Shown: positions 1 through 11,464, counted from the first letter of the stretch. The stretch: 64,000 nt of DNA from Microbacterium sp. zg-B185 (GCF_030246885.1 NZ_CP126739.1:2232001-2296000), one strand, 5' to 3'. The notes: generated by a model not told the origin, from the letters alone. Numbers and translations: made by a program.

Positions 1-1
1 C

Positions 2-607
2 CTCGACAACGAGCACGTTCCCGCCAACCAGGTCGTGGCGGACTCGTCGCCGGATTCCCTGGTCTGCCAGGTGGTTCCGAGCGGACCGGGCTACGGCACC
101 GAGAATGGCCTCAGGCTCTTCCTCTCGCTCATCCACGGAGCAACGGAGAAGGTCATCCTCACGAGCCCGTACTTCGTCCCCGACGAACCGATGATCTACG
201 CCATCACGACGGCGTGCCAGCGCGGCCTCGAGGTGCAGCTGTTCGTGTCCGAGATCGGGGACCAGGGACTGGTGTACCACGCCCAGCGTTCGTACTACAG
301 CGAACTGCTCGAGGCGGGGGTCCGCATCTTCCTCTACCCCGCGCCGTACATCCTGCACGCCAAGCACTTCTCCATCGACGACAACATCGCCGTGATCGGG
401 TCGAGCAACATGGACATCCGCTCGTTCAGCCTCAACTCGGAGTCGTCGCTGATGGTGCTCGGCGAGTCATTCGTTCGGGACATGCGTGCGGTCGAGCAGG
501 GGTATCGCGACTCGGGGCGCGAACTCACCCTCGAGGAGTGGAAGCTCGAACCCGGGAAGGCGACATTCCTCGACGGTGTCGCGCGACTCACCTCCGCCGT
601 CAACTGA
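2..607 (+). CDS. cls: Cardiolipin synthase, C-terminal part (partial at window start)
   Basis: This is the C-terminal half of a phospholipase-D-superfamily cardiolipin synthase, which condenses phosphatidylglycerol (or CDP-diacylglycerol) lipids at the membrane. The reading frame is open to the first base, so the true start lies outside the window. The second HKD motif is clear: HAKHFSIDD followed by IGSSNMDIRSF, with His and Lys as catalytic residues. The stretch TSPYFVPDE is also typical of bacterial Cls. The first HKD motif and the N-terminal membrane segments are not in view. The frame ends in TGA, and the next gene lies on the opposite strand. Family assignment is strong; whether the enzyme uses PG or CDP-DAG cannot be told from this part. 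Confidence 0.9.
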   Translation, partial: LDNEHVPANQVVADSSPDSLVCQVVPSGPGYGTENGLRLFLSLIHGATEKVILTSPYFVPDEPMIYAITTACQRGLEVQLFVSEIGDQGLVYHAQRSYYSELLEAGVRIFLYPAPYILHAKHFSIDDNIAVIGSSNMDIRSFSLNSESSLMVLGESFVRDMRAVEQGYRDSGRELTLEEWKLEPGKATFLDGVARLTSAVN

Positions 608-733
608 CACTCGGCAGCGACAGCTCTCCCTGTGGCACGCAGTGGCACCACCCCAGTGCCACGCCGATGCCGAATTCCGGTAGGCGGACCACCCCGCTTC
701 ACCCTCTTCTGTCATCGAGAGAAGGCACGAAAG

Positions 734-769
734 AGGCCCGGACCCGCAGAATCCTGCGGGTCCGGGCCT
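734..769 (-). terminator. Terminator hairpin of the nrdHIEF operon
   Basis: A perfect 16-bp inverted repeat (734-749 with 754-769) closes on a four-base loop, just past the nrdF stop on the minus strand. On that strand a CTTTC stretch follows the stem, which is a weak T tract. The convergent cls gene may also use the hairpin. Confidence 0.85.
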
Positions 770-807
770 GTCAGCCGCCCTTACGGGCGGGGCGTGATCG
801 GGAACTT

Positions 808-3975
<3,168 letters not shown>

Positions 3976-3994
<19 letters not shown>

Positions 3995-4446
3995 CGTTCC
4001 AATCCTTCGCTCACGCGATCCACGTCTTCGGGTGTGCCGAACATTTCCAGCCGGTACAAGTGCGGCACGGAGCACTTGCGGCTGATGATCTCTCCGGCGA
4101 AGCAGAAGTGCTCGCCGAAGTTGGTGTTGCCCGCGGAGATCACGCCGCGAATGAGGCTGCGATTCTGCTCGTCGTTGAGGAACCGGATGACCTGCTTGGG
4201 TACGGCGCCCTTCTCCGCGCCCTTTCCCTGGCCGCCCCCATAGGTGGGGGTCACCAGCACGTAGGGCTCGTCGACGATCAGAGGTGGATCAGAGAGGTGG
4301 AGCGGGATTCGCACGGCGCGCATGCCGAGCTTGTCGATGAAGCGGGCCGTGTTGCCGGAGATGCTCGAGAAGTACACCAGCAGCGGCGCGATCTGGCCGG
4401 TTCCCTCGGTCGCGCTGCGCTGATGCACGGCGGCCGCAGGAACCAT
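3976..4446 (-). CDS. nrdI: Class Ib ribonucleotide reductase flavodoxin NrdI
   Basis: NrdI is the flavodoxin-like protein that supplies oxidant for assembly of the manganese-tyrosyl radical in NrdF. The FMN phosphate loop is seen as [13 protein letters not shown], and the later glycine-rich loop as [12 protein letters not shown]. The 156-residue form has about 20 extra residues before the first strand (LLVYFSS) compared with short NrdI proteins. The start is nevertheless supported by GGAGGAAGA directly upstream of the ATG. It sits between nrdH and nrdE in the standard nrdHIEF order and overlaps nrdE. Confidence 0.95.
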
Positions 4447-4460
4447 TCTTCCTCCAGACG

Positions 4461-4694
4461 CTAGGCGAGACGACCGGCGAGTTCGTCGATCTTGTCGGGA
4501 CGGAAACCCGACCAGTGGTCCTCGTCGGTGACGACGACCGGCGCCTGTAGGTAGCCGAGCGCCTTGACCTGTTCCAGGGCCGCGGGGTCCTGCGAGAGGT
4601 CGAGGACCTCGTATTCGATGCCCTTCGAATCAAGTGCGCGGTAGGTCGCCGTGCACTGAACGCAGGAGGGCTTGGTGTAGACGGTGATCGACAT
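4461..4694 (-). CDS. nrdH: Glutaredoxin-like electron donor NrdH
   Basis: NrdH is a 77-residue glutaredoxin-like protein with thioredoxin-like behaviour; it reduces the C-terminal cysteines of NrdE. It begins [20 protein letters not shown] with the CVQC redox motif, and the family's SGFRPDKI is present near the end. The chosen ATG follows GGGAGA by about ten bases; an upstream in-frame start would add 33 residues unlike any NrdH. It is the promoter-proximal gene of the operon, and the regulatory elements upstream (NrdR-like pair and DnaA-like boxes) belong to it. Confidence 0.95.
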   Translation of the reverse strand: MSITVYTKPSCVQCTATYRALDSKGIEYEVLDLSQDPAALEQVKALGYLQAPVVVTDEDHWSGFRPDKIDELAGRLA

Positions 4695-4755
4695 GTGTGA
4701 CCCGTTCTCCCTCAAAATCGTGTGTTTCGTCCGGTGGTCCCCCGCCGGGAGTCCA

Positions 4756-4803
4756 ATACTACATATGGGTACGGACATTGGATAGCACCACAAGGGCTAG
4801 TAG
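4756..4803 (-). promoter_or_regulatory. Candidate pair of NrdR boxes upstream of nrdH
   Basis: Two 16-bp sites, 4756-4771 and 4788-4803, partly match the NrdR consensus acaCwAtATaTwGtgt. They keep the core C-w-A and T-w-G contacts at the same offsets. They start 32 bp apart, about three helical turns, as is usual for NrdR box pairs. They lie 60-110 bp upstream of nrdH. The match is imperfect (the second site has GGG in the centre), so this is a proposal. Confidence 0.5.
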
Positions 4804-4827
4804 TTACATCCGTGTAGTTTTGCACCG

Positions 4828-4946
4828 CTCTCCACAGATACAACACAGGTTGTCCACCGTTTCATCCACAGGAGGCGGATCCGTCCGGAACCTGGAAACA
4901 CCCTGAATCACGCCGGTTTCGGATGCCGCGGGCACATCTGTCCACA
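4828..4946 (+). promoter_or_regulatory. Cluster of four DnaA-box-like 9-mers upstream of nrdHIEF
   Basis: Four nonamers with the same orientation resemble the actinobacterial DnaA box TTGTCCACA: CTCTCCACA (4828-4836), TTGTCCACC (4850-4858), TCATCCACA (4862-4870) and CTGTCCACA (4938-4946). Each differs by one to two bases. They occupy the otherwise gene-free 358-bp interval between nrdH and the divergent MFS gene. DnaA control of ribonucleotide reductase genes is known in other bacteria; here it is inferred from the cluster alone. Confidence 0.5.
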
Positions 4947-5052
4947 GGCACGACCGTAGCGCCGGGTTCGGACACGGATCGGGCGGTGAAATGCACGCTG
5001 GGCGTGTCGCCCGCGTGTCGCGGCCGGGCGGCGCGACGGATACCGTTGACGG

Positions 5053-6258
5053 GTGGCCGGGTACAGGGATCTTCTGCGCACGCCCGGCGTCGGCCGGATC
5101 ATGGCCGCGCAGCTGACGGCGCGATTCCCCAACGGCATGACCAGCCTGGCGATCCTGCTGCACGTCGAGTTCGTGACCGGCTCGTACGGCGCGGCCGGGC
5201 TCGTCCTGGCCGCCACGTCCGTGGGACAGGCCATCGCAGGCCCGGTCACCAGCCGCTGGATGGGCATCTGGGGCATGCGCCGCGTGCTCACCACGACCCT
5301 CGCGGTCTGCGCGGTCGCCATCACCGTCCTCGCGCTGGTCGAGACGGTCGTCCCCGTCTACATGGTGCTGGGATTGATCGCCGGGCTCTCCACGCCTCCG
5401 GTGCAGTCCGCCGTGCGCACCATCTACCCGAAGCTGGTCAACTCGCGACAGCTCACGCCGCTGTTCTCGCTGGACGCGTCGCTGCAGGAGATCATCTGGA
5501 TCGTCGCACCGGTGGTCATCACCCTGGTGGCCACCCAGGCCGGCACGGTGCCGGCGCTCCTGCTGATCGTGGCCATCCTCATCAGCGGCGGGGCGTGGTT
5601 CATCCTCTCCCCCGAGGTCGGCCGCGTCCGGATCCCGCGCAGCCGCCGCAGCATCGGAAAGGTGCTGGCCAAGCCGCCGGTCCTGCTGGCCACCGTCATC
5701 GGGTTCCTGCTGATCGGCGCCTGCGCGGCGGTGGAGGCCGGGGTCGTCGCGACCTTCGATCACGGCGGCCTGGAGGCGGGGCTCGTGCTGGCCGTCTTCT
5801 CGATCGGGAGCCTGGCGGGCGGACTGTCGTTCGGGCACATCCCGATCGGGCCGTGGGCGATGGCCCGGCGACTGGGCATTGTGGCCGTCGGCCTGTCACT
5901 GACCGTCGTCTCGCTGAACATCTGGTGGCTCGGCGGCACGCTCTTCCTGGCCGGCATCGGCATCGCACCGGCGCTGGCCGTGCTGTTCGCCATGACCAGC
6001 GTCAGCGTCAAATTCAGCGAGACCGCCGAGGCGTACGGATGGATCGGCACCGGCCAGCTGATCGGCGCGGCCGCGGGCTCGGCGGTGGCCGGGTTCCTCA
6101 TCGACGGCACCGGCCCACAGGGCGCCTACTGGGCCGCGGCGGCGTTCGCGATCGCCGGGACCGTCGTGGCCGTCGCGTGCGTCCGTGCCTTCCCCGACCT
6201 GCGCCACCGCGATCCCAGCCCCATCCCGGATACCGAACCGGTCGGCACCATCACCTGA
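5053..6258 (+). CDS. MFS transporter (putative efflux permease)
   Basis: A 401-residue, very hydrophobic protein with about twelve membrane segments and the general size of a major facilitator permease. A basic loop, SPEVGRVRIPRSRRSIGKVLAKPP, splits the two six-helix halves near the middle. Glycine-rich helices such as GLVLAATSVGQAIAGPV fit the MFS fold. It probably exports a small molecule, but no substrate can be read from the sequence. The GTG start is taken from the onset of homologous-looking sequence and has no strong ribosome-binding site. It is a single gene, divergent from nrdHIEF. Confidence 0.8.
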   Translation: MAGYRDLLRTPGVGRIMAAQLTARFPNGMTSLAILLHVEFVTGSYGAAGLVLAATSVGQAIAGPVTSRWMGIWGMRRVLTTTLAVCAVAITVLALVETVVPVYMVLGLIAGLSTPPVQSAVRTIYPKLVNSRQLTPLFSLDASLQEIIWIVAPVVITLVATQAGTVPALLLIVAILISGGAWFILSPEVGRVRIPRSRRSIGKVLAKPPVLLATVIGFLLIGACAAVEAGVVATFDHGGLEAGLVLAVFSIGSLAGGLSFGHIPIGPWAMARRLGIVAVGLSLTVVSLNIWWLGGTLFLAGIGIAPALAVLFAMTSVSVKFSETAEAYGWIGTGQLIGAAAGSAVAGFLIDGTGPQGAYWAAAAFAIAGTVVAVACVRAFPDLRHRDPSPIPDTEPVGTIT

Positions 6259-6304
6259 GCCGGCGCCGAGGCAGCCCCCGAGTCCGACCGCCGCCGACGA
6301 TCGC

Positions 6305-6730
6305 TCAGGCGATGCGGCGCAGCAGCTCCAGGACGGCCATGGCGTACGCGTCGGCCGGTTCCGGATGCTGGAACACCAGCACCTCCTGCTCCTGGGGCTG
6401 CTCGGGCCGATTCAGGACGATCTCCACCTCGTGGGTGTCCGGCAGACGCCGCAGCGTGCGGAACGCGCCGCGCAGCAGCTCGCGGAGCTGACTCTCCGAC
6501 GGCAGCCAGAGCGCGTCCTCCAGGGCCACCGAATCCAGCGCCCACTCCGTCGTGCCGTTGAACGACAGGATCCGCCCGGTGGAGTACTCGCGCGGCTCGA
6601 TCGTCATCTCGCTGACCGTGAAGACGTCCGCTTCGAACTCGGGCTCGTCCAGCTGGAAGCGGTCACCCGAGCGCGGATGCCACACCAGGCCGGCATCGCG
6701 CAGGGCCGCGGCCGATTCCGTCGAGATCAC
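6305..6730 (-). CDS. Conserved hypothetical protein (141 aa), sometimes labelled CpaE-like
   Basis: A soluble 141-residue protein. Actinobacterial relatives, as I recall them, share the pattern of an early GLVWHP..GDRF segment, a FNGTTEWALDS block and WLP.E.QLRELL. They are often auto-annotated as pilus assembly CpaE, but I see no P-loop here, so that label is probably wrong. The GTG start is preceded immediately by GGAGGG, a very tight spacing. The frame stays open far upstream but turns into antisense sequence of the divergent hydrolase gene. Function unknown. Confidence 0.65.
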   Translation of the reverse strand: MISTESAAALRDAGLVWHPRSGDRFQLDEPEFEADVFTVSEMTIEPREYSTGRILSFNGTTEWALDSVALEDALWLPSESQLRELLRGAFRTLRRLPDTHEVEIVLNRPEQPQEQEVLVFQHPEPADAYAMAVLELLRRIA

Positions 6731-6832
6731 CCCTCCATTGTGCGGCCGGATGCCCGCGGATGGGGCGAACCGCATCGGCGGCGAGCGGCGCCCGGGCGCC
6801 CGAGGTCCGGCATCCGTCCGTAGCATTGCTGT

Positions 6833-7588
6833 ATGCCCGCACCCGTCACCCTCCCCCGGCTGTCGTGGGGATCGCCCGACGCAGCCCGGCGCGCACTGCT
6901 CATCCACGGCCTGGGCTCCAACGGCGCGCTGATGTGGCGCTTCGGCGTTGCGCTGGCCGACGCGGGGTGGCGGGCCCACGCCGTGGATCTGCGCGGTCAC
7001 GGCGTCGCGCCGCGCGCCCTGGATTACACGATCGCCGCGTACGCGGCCGATGTGGGCGCGACCCGGCCCGATGGCGTGTCGCCCTGGAACCTGGTCGTCG
7101 GACACTCCCTCGGCGGCGCCGCGGCGACCGTCGCCAGTGCCGCCGACCCGGGGTGGACACGCCGGCTCGTGCTGGTCGACCCGGCGATCCACCTCGCCCC
7201 CGCCGACCGCGACACGGTGCGCGAGAGCCAGGAGCGCTCCTTCGCCGATCCCACCCCGGCGGCCGTGCGCGCCGAGCACCCGCGCTGGCACGAGCAGGAC
7301 ATCGAGCTGAAGGCCGTGTCCGCCCAGCAGGCGAGCCGATGGGCGGTCGAGCAGACCAGCGTTCAGAATGCGACGTGGGATGTGCGGGATGCCGCGTCCG
7401 CGCTCACCGTCCCCACGCACGTGATCGGATCCGACCCGGCGGTGTTCTCGATCTTCACCGGACAGCTCGCCGAACAGGTGCTGGGCAACCCCATGCTCTC
7501 GATGTCGGTCGTCGCCGGCGCCGGCCACTCGCCGCACCGGGACGAACCCGACGCGACGATCGCGCAGCTTCTCGGGGCGCTGGCATGA
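6833..7588 (+). CDS. Alpha/beta hydrolase
   Basis: A 251-residue alpha/beta-hydrolase-fold enzyme. The nucleophile elbow is GHSLGGAAA (Ser), the oxyanion-hole region is IHGLGSNG, and a late GAGHSPHRDEP supplies the catalytic His. The acid residue probably lies in IGSDPAVF. The substrate is unknown; the fold covers esterases, lipases and C-C hydrolases. The stop codon overlaps the ATG of the following acyl-CoA dehydrogenase gene (ATGA), so the two are translationally coupled and may act on the same acyl or ester compound. Confidence 0.85.
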   Translation: MPAPVTLPRLSWGSPDAARRALLIHGLGSNGALMWRFGVALADAGWRAHAVDLRGHGVAPRALDYTIAAYAADVGATRPDGVSPWNLVVGHSLGGAAATVASAADPGWTRRLVLVDPAIHLAPADRDTVRESQERSFADPTPAAVRAEHPRWHEQDIELKAVSAQQASRWAVEQTSVQNATWDVRDAASALTVPTHVIGSDPAVFSIFTGQLAEQVLGNPMLSMSVVAGAGHSPHRDEPDATIAQLLGALA

Positions 7589-8757
7589 TCGGCTTCGACC
7601 CCGCGCTCTACCTGCCCGACGACCTGCTGGAGCGGCTCCGCGCCCGCGCGGCCGACCACGATCGGGAGAACACCTTCCCCGAGCAGGATCTGGCCGATCT
7701 GACGGATGCCGGATACCTCTCGATCCTGGTGCCCACCGACCTCGGCGGCGCAGGCCTGGGTCTTGCCGAAGCATCCGTGCTCCAGCAGCGCCTGGCCGGA
7801 GCCGCCCCGGCCACCGCCCTCGCCGTGAACATGCATCTGGTGTGGACCGGTGTGGCGAAGGTGCTCGCGGATCGGGGCGTCACCGACCTTCGGTTCGTGC
7901 AAGAGGGCGCCGCGGCCGGCGAGGTCTTCGCCTTCGGCATCAGCGAGGCGGGCAACGATCTGGTGCTGTTCGGCAGTGACACCGATGCCGCCGCCCGATC
8001 GGACGGCTCGTACGCGTTCACCGGCACCAAGATCTTCACCTCGCTCGCGCCGGTGTGGACCTGGATCGGGTTGCACGGCCTGGACACCGCCTCGCCGGAC
8101 GCCCCGAAGCTCGTCTACGCCTTCGTGCCCCGCTCCGAGCAGGAGCAGGGCCGAGTGCTGACCCGGGACGACTGGGACACCCTCGGCATGCGCGGCACGC
8201 AGTCCCGCACCACCGAGCTGCACGGCGCGATCTCTCCCGCCGACCGGGTGGTGCGCCGGATCGATCCCGGGCCCAGTCCGGACCCCATCGTCTTCGGCAT
8301 CTTCAGCGTGTTCGAGGTGCTGCTCGCCTCCGTCTACACCGGCATCGCGCGCCGCGCGCTGGATCTGGCGGTGCAGACGGCGGGCACGCGCCGATCCAAG
8401 AAGACCGGCAAGGCATACAGCCAGGATCCGGACATCCGGTGGCGCATCGCCGAGATGGCGTTGGCGTATGACGCACTCCCCCCGGAGCTCGCCGCGATCA
8501 GCCGGGACATCGACGACCGCGCCGACCACGGGGCGCGCTGGTTCTCGCTGCTGTCCGGCGTCAAGCACCGGGCGGTCACCATGGCCAAGCGCGTCGTGGA
8601 CGATGCGATCCTCGTGGCGGGCGGCTCGTCGTACTTCTCCTCCAGCGAGCTCGGCCGCCTCTACCGCGATGTGCTGGCTGGACTGTTCCACCCGTCCGAT
8701 CCGGAATCGGCCCACGCGACGGTCGCGAGCGCCTGGCTCGGGCCGATCGAACAATGA
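7585..8757 (+). CDS. Acyl-CoA dehydrogenase family protein
   Basis: A 390-residue FAD-dependent dehydrogenase of the acyl-CoA dehydrogenase superfamily. The order is an alpha-helical N-terminal domain, a middle beta domain (FAFGISEAGND, then FTGTKIFTSLAP) and a C-terminal helical bundle. The C-terminal motif around GGSSYFSSSELGRLYRDV corresponds to the FAD-contacting region. I do not see the classical catalytic Glu of medium-chain enzymes, so it may be a branch such as the DszC/SfnB-like monooxygenases. The ATG overlaps the stop of the upstream hydrolase; a longer in-frame extension upstream is antisense-type sequence and was not used. Confidence 0.82.
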   Translation: MIGFDPALYLPDDLLERLRARAADHDRENTFPEQDLADLTDAGYLSILVPTDLGGAGLGLAEASVLQQRLAGAAPATALAVNMHLVWTGVAKVLADRGVTDLRFVQEGAAAGEVFAFGISEAGNDLVLFGSDTDAAARSDGSYAFTGTKIFTSLAPVWTWIGLHGLDTASPDAPKLVYAFVPRSEQEQGRVLTRDDWDTLGMRGTQSRTTELHGAISPADRVVRRIDPGPSPDPIVFGIFSVFEVLLASVYTGIARRALDLAVQTAGTRRSKKTGKAYSQDPDIRWRIAEMALAYDALPPELAAISRDIDDRADHGARWFSLLSGVKHRAVTMAKRVVDDAILVAGGSSYFSSSELGRLYRDVLAGLFHPSDPESAHATVASAWLGPIEQ

Positions 8758-8775
8758 CACGGAACCGGTGATCCG

Positions 8776-10047
8776 ATGACGCGAACTCCGACGGCCCTGC
8801 TCAGCCCCGCCGACCAGGAACGCCGCCGCGGGCTGCGGGTCATGAAGGGCGTCGCCCTCGGGGCGCTCGTGTTCATGGCGGTGCTGTTCGTGTTCGCCTT
8901 CGCCTTCCAGCAGCAGGTGCCGGCGCTCGCGTACGTCCGCGCGTTCGCGGAGGGCGGCATGGTCGGCGCACTGGCCGACTGGTTCGCCGTCACCGCGCTG
9001 TTCCGGCATCCGCTCGGCATCCCGATCCCGCACACCGCCATCATCCCCAGCCGCAAGGACGAGATCGGCCACACCCTGGGCGAGTTCGTCGAGACGGAGT
9101 TCCTCCGCGGCGATGTGGTGCGCACCAAGCTCGAGGAGACCGCGATCGCGGCTCGGCTCGGGGAATGGCTGAGCGCGCCCGCGCACGCGGAACGGGTCGG
9201 CCAGGAGGTGGCGCTGATGGCCGCCGGCGTGCTGCGCGCCCTCAGCGACGATGATGTCAACGACGTCATCGAGGACCTGGCCCGCGAGCACCTGATCGCA
9301 CCGCAATGGGGCCCGCCGCTGGGCGCATGGCTGGGCCGCATCGTCGACTCCGGCGCCCATCACGGCGCGGTCGACCTCGGCGTCGACAGCATCTCGACCT
9401 GGCTCACCGCCAACCACGAATCCTTCTCCGGACTGGTCTCGCGGCGTCTGCCGTCGTGGGTTCCCTCGATCGCCCAGCGCCTGGTGGATGACACCGTCTA
9501 CAACGAAGCCGTCAAGTTCGTCGCGGCGGTGCGCGCCGATCCGCAGCATCCGGCGCGCATCGCCGTGGACGGGTACCTCAATCGACTGGCCGAGAACCTG
9601 CAGAGCGATCCGGCCACGATGGCGCGGCTCGAGGAGAGCAAGGCCACGCTGTTCGACAGCCCGCGCGTGCGCGAGCTGGCCTCCGAAGCGTGGAACACCG
9701 CCAAGGCCGGCCTGCTCGCATCGCTGGCCGACCCGGACAGCGGCCTGCGCCGCCGCGCCGCGCAGGCGCTCAGCGAGATCGGCGAACGTCTGTCCACGGA
9801 TGCCGCGCTCCAGGCCCGTGTGGACGGATGGGTCACCGAGGCCGCGGTGTTCCTCGTCGATCGCTACCGGCACGACATCGCATCGATCATCACCGACACG
9901 GTCGACCGCTGGGACCCCGCCGAGACGACGGAGAAGATCGAGCTGATGGTGGGCCGCGACCTGCAGTACATCCGGCTGAACGGCACCGTGGTCGGCGCGC
10001 TGGCGGGTGTGGTGATCTTCACCGTCGCGCACGCGCTGCTGGGTTGA
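8776..10047 (+). CDS. DUF445 family membrane protein
   Basis: A 423-residue protein of the DUF445 (YheB/YjiN-like) family. One membrane segment lies near residues 25-45 (GALVFMAVLFVFAFAF), directly before the family hallmark GGMVGALADWFAVTALFRHPLG. A second hydrophobic segment closes the C-terminus (GALAGVVIFTVAHALL). Between them is a long charged helical region. The family has no proven biochemical role. The gene starts 18 bp after the acyl-CoA dehydrogenase and may belong to the same transcript. Confidence 0.88.
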   Translation: MTRTPTALLSPADQERRRGLRVMKGVALGALVFMAVLFVFAFAFQQQVPALAYVRAFAEGGMVGALADWFAVTALFRHPLGIPIPHTAIIPSRKDEIGHTLGEFVETEFLRGDVVRTKLEETAIAARLGEWLSAPAHAERVGQEVALMAAGVLRALSDDDVNDVIEDLAREHLIAPQWGPPLGAWLGRIVDSGAHHGAVDLGVDSISTWLTANHESFSGLVSRRLPSWVPSIAQRLVDDTVYNEAVKFVAAVRADPQHPARIAVDGYLNRLAENLQSDPATMARLEESKATLFDSPRVRELASEAWNTAKAGLLASLADPDSGLRRRAAQALSEIGERLSTDAALQARVDGWVTEAAVFLVDRYRHDIASIITDTVDRWDPAETTEKIELMVGRDLQYIRLNGTVVGALAGVVIFTVAHALLG

Positions 10048-10112
10048 GAACGCTCGGCGACATGTTGCGAAACGTCAACGGCTGACGCCGACCCGAGCGC
10101 TACCCTGGGTGC

Positions 10113-10460
10113 GTGGTCGAGCGCCCCCAACAGCTGCTGTTCAGCTACGGCACCCTGCAGAGCCCTGTCGTGCAGTTGGACACGTTCGGACGGCTGCTGA
10201 CCGGCGAGGATGACGTCCTGCCGGGCTTCACGGTGGACTACGCCGACATCGAGGACCCGCGCACCGTGGACCGATCCGGCGCATCGGTGCACCCCATCGT
10301 CCGCGCGACCGGCAACGAGCTGGACAAGGTGATCGGCAAGGTTCTGCGGGTCAGTCAGGACGAACTGGACGCCGCGGACGAATACCAGGTCGAGCTGTAC
10401 CGCAGGGTCGAGGTCCGGCTGGCCAGCGGTCGGCCGGCCTGGGTCTACGTCACGATCTGA
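10113..10460 (+). CDS. Gamma-glutamylcyclotransferase-like (AIG2 family) protein
   Basis: A 115-residue single-domain protein of the AIG2/gamma-glutamylcyclotransferase fold. The diagnostic YGTLQ substrate loop sits at residues 12-16, and a conserved acidic residue follows in DELDAADEYQVELYRR. Such proteins cleave gamma-glutamyl amines or dipeptides to 5-oxoproline, but many bacterial members are untested. It starts with GTG; no neighbour shares an obvious pathway. Confidence 0.75.
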   Translation: MVERPQQLLFSYGTLQSPVVQLDTFGRLLTGEDDVLPGFTVDYADIEDPRTVDRSGASVHPIVRATGNELDKVIGKVLRVSQDELDAADEYQVELYRRVEVRLASGRPAWVYVTI

Positions 10461-10533
10461 CCAGGTCACCGTCTGACGACGTCACGGTCTGACCACGACC
10501 GGCTGACCAGGGCGCGGGCTGACTCGGGCGCGC
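10456..10533 (+). repeat. Degenerate ~16-bp tandem repeats (TCTGAC/GCTGAC units)
   Basis: Five units beginning TCTGAC or GCTGAC start at 10456, 10472, 10488, 10502 and 10518, so spacing is 16, 16, 14 and 16 bp. The first units share CTGACNACGTCACNG-like sequence. They fill most of the gap between the cyclotransferase-like gene and the arginase-family gene. Role unknown. Confidence 0.5.
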
Positions 10534-10576
10534 CGCCGCGGACCGCACTGCGACGTCACGGGGTACCGTCGGAGGG

Positions 10577-11464
10577 GTGACACTCTCCTCCGAGGATCTC
10601 TGGCCGCGCGCCGGCGACTGGCTCGCGCCGGATTCGTTCGACGGTCCCCTCGACGCGGTGCTCATGGGCGTTCCGACCTGGCGGACGTCGCTCTCGCCGA
10701 CCGGCGCACATCAGACGCCCGCCGCGGTGCGGGCGGCGCTGCGCCGGTACAGCGCGGCGCTGATGGCCGGGCCGGTCGACCTGGGGACGCTGCGCGTCGC
10801 GGACGCCGGCGACATCGCCGAGCCGGACGGTCCCGAGGGCGAGGCCGCCGTCCGCGCCCTGGCCGCAGATGCGCGCGACCGCGGCGGCCTGGTGGTCGCG
10901 CTGGGCGGCGACAACAGCGCGACCTACCCCGTGGCGCAGGGAACCGGTGCGACCGGACTGATCACCCTGGACGCGCATTTCGACCTGCGCGACGGCGTCT
11001 CCAACGGCTCCCCCGTCCGACGGCTGATCCAGGACGGGCTGGACCCGCGCCGCGTGGCGCAGATCGGCATCGCCGACTTCGCCAACTCGGCCGCGTACGC
11101 CCGGCGTGCCGCGGACTACGGAATCACGGTCATCGCCCTGGACGACGTGCGACGCCGAGGCGTCGCGGACGTCATGGCCGAAGCGCTCGAGGTGGCCGGG
11201 GCCGGAGGCGGCGGCATCCACCTGGACATCGACGTGGATGTCTGCGATCGCTCGGTCGCCCCCGGCTGTCCCGCCAGCCTGCCGGGAGGCCTTGCCGCGT
11301 GGGAGCTGCGCGCGCTGGCGCGGGCGGCGGCGACCGATCCGCGGGTGGTCTCCGCGGACATCGTCGAGGTCGACGCGACGGCCGACACGCCGGATGAACG
11401 CACCGTGCGGCTGGCGGCGCTGTGCGTCCTGGAGCTGCTCGCCGGAGTGGGGGTGCGCGCATGA
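10577..11464 (+). CDS. Arginase/agmatinase/formimidoylglutamase family enzyme (probable HutG)
   Basis: A 295-residue ureohydrolase-fold enzyme. Three metal-binding motifs are recognisable: GGDNSATYP (normally GGDHS), DAHFDLRDG, and DIDVDVCDRSVAPG. The His of the first motif, which ligates one Mn in arginase, is Asn here. The hut genes just downstream make formimidoylglutamate hydrolysis the best guess, which would complete histidine breakdown to glutamate. Agmatinase or guanidino hydrolase activity cannot be excluded. GTG start, with GGAGG unusually close. The stop overlaps the sixA start. Confidence 0.75.
   Translation: MTLSSEDLWPRAGDWLAPDSFDGPLDAVLMGVPTWRTSLSPTGAHQTPAAVRAALRRYSAALMAGPVDLGTLRVADAGDIAEPDGPEGEAAVRALAADARDRGGLVVALGGDNSATYPVAQGTGATGLITLDAHFDLRDGVSNGSPVRRLIQDGLDPRRVAQIGIADFANSAAYARRAADYGITVIALDDVRRRGVADVMAEALEVAGAGGGGIHLDIDVDVCDRSVAPGCPASLPGGLAAWELRALARAAATDPRVVSADIVEVDATADTPDERTVRLAALCVLELLAGVGVRA

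Noticed and set aside
4695..5052. A replication origin suggested by the DnaA-like boxes
   Set aside because: No dnaA, dnaN, gyrB or rpmH genes are near, there is no AT-rich unwinding region, and the sites lie in a gene promoter region.
7363..10032. An 889-codon open frame on the minus strand
   Set aside because: Fully antisense to the hydrolase, acyl-CoA dehydrogenase and DUF445 genes, whose families are recognisable; its protein is low-complexity Arg/Gly/Asp.
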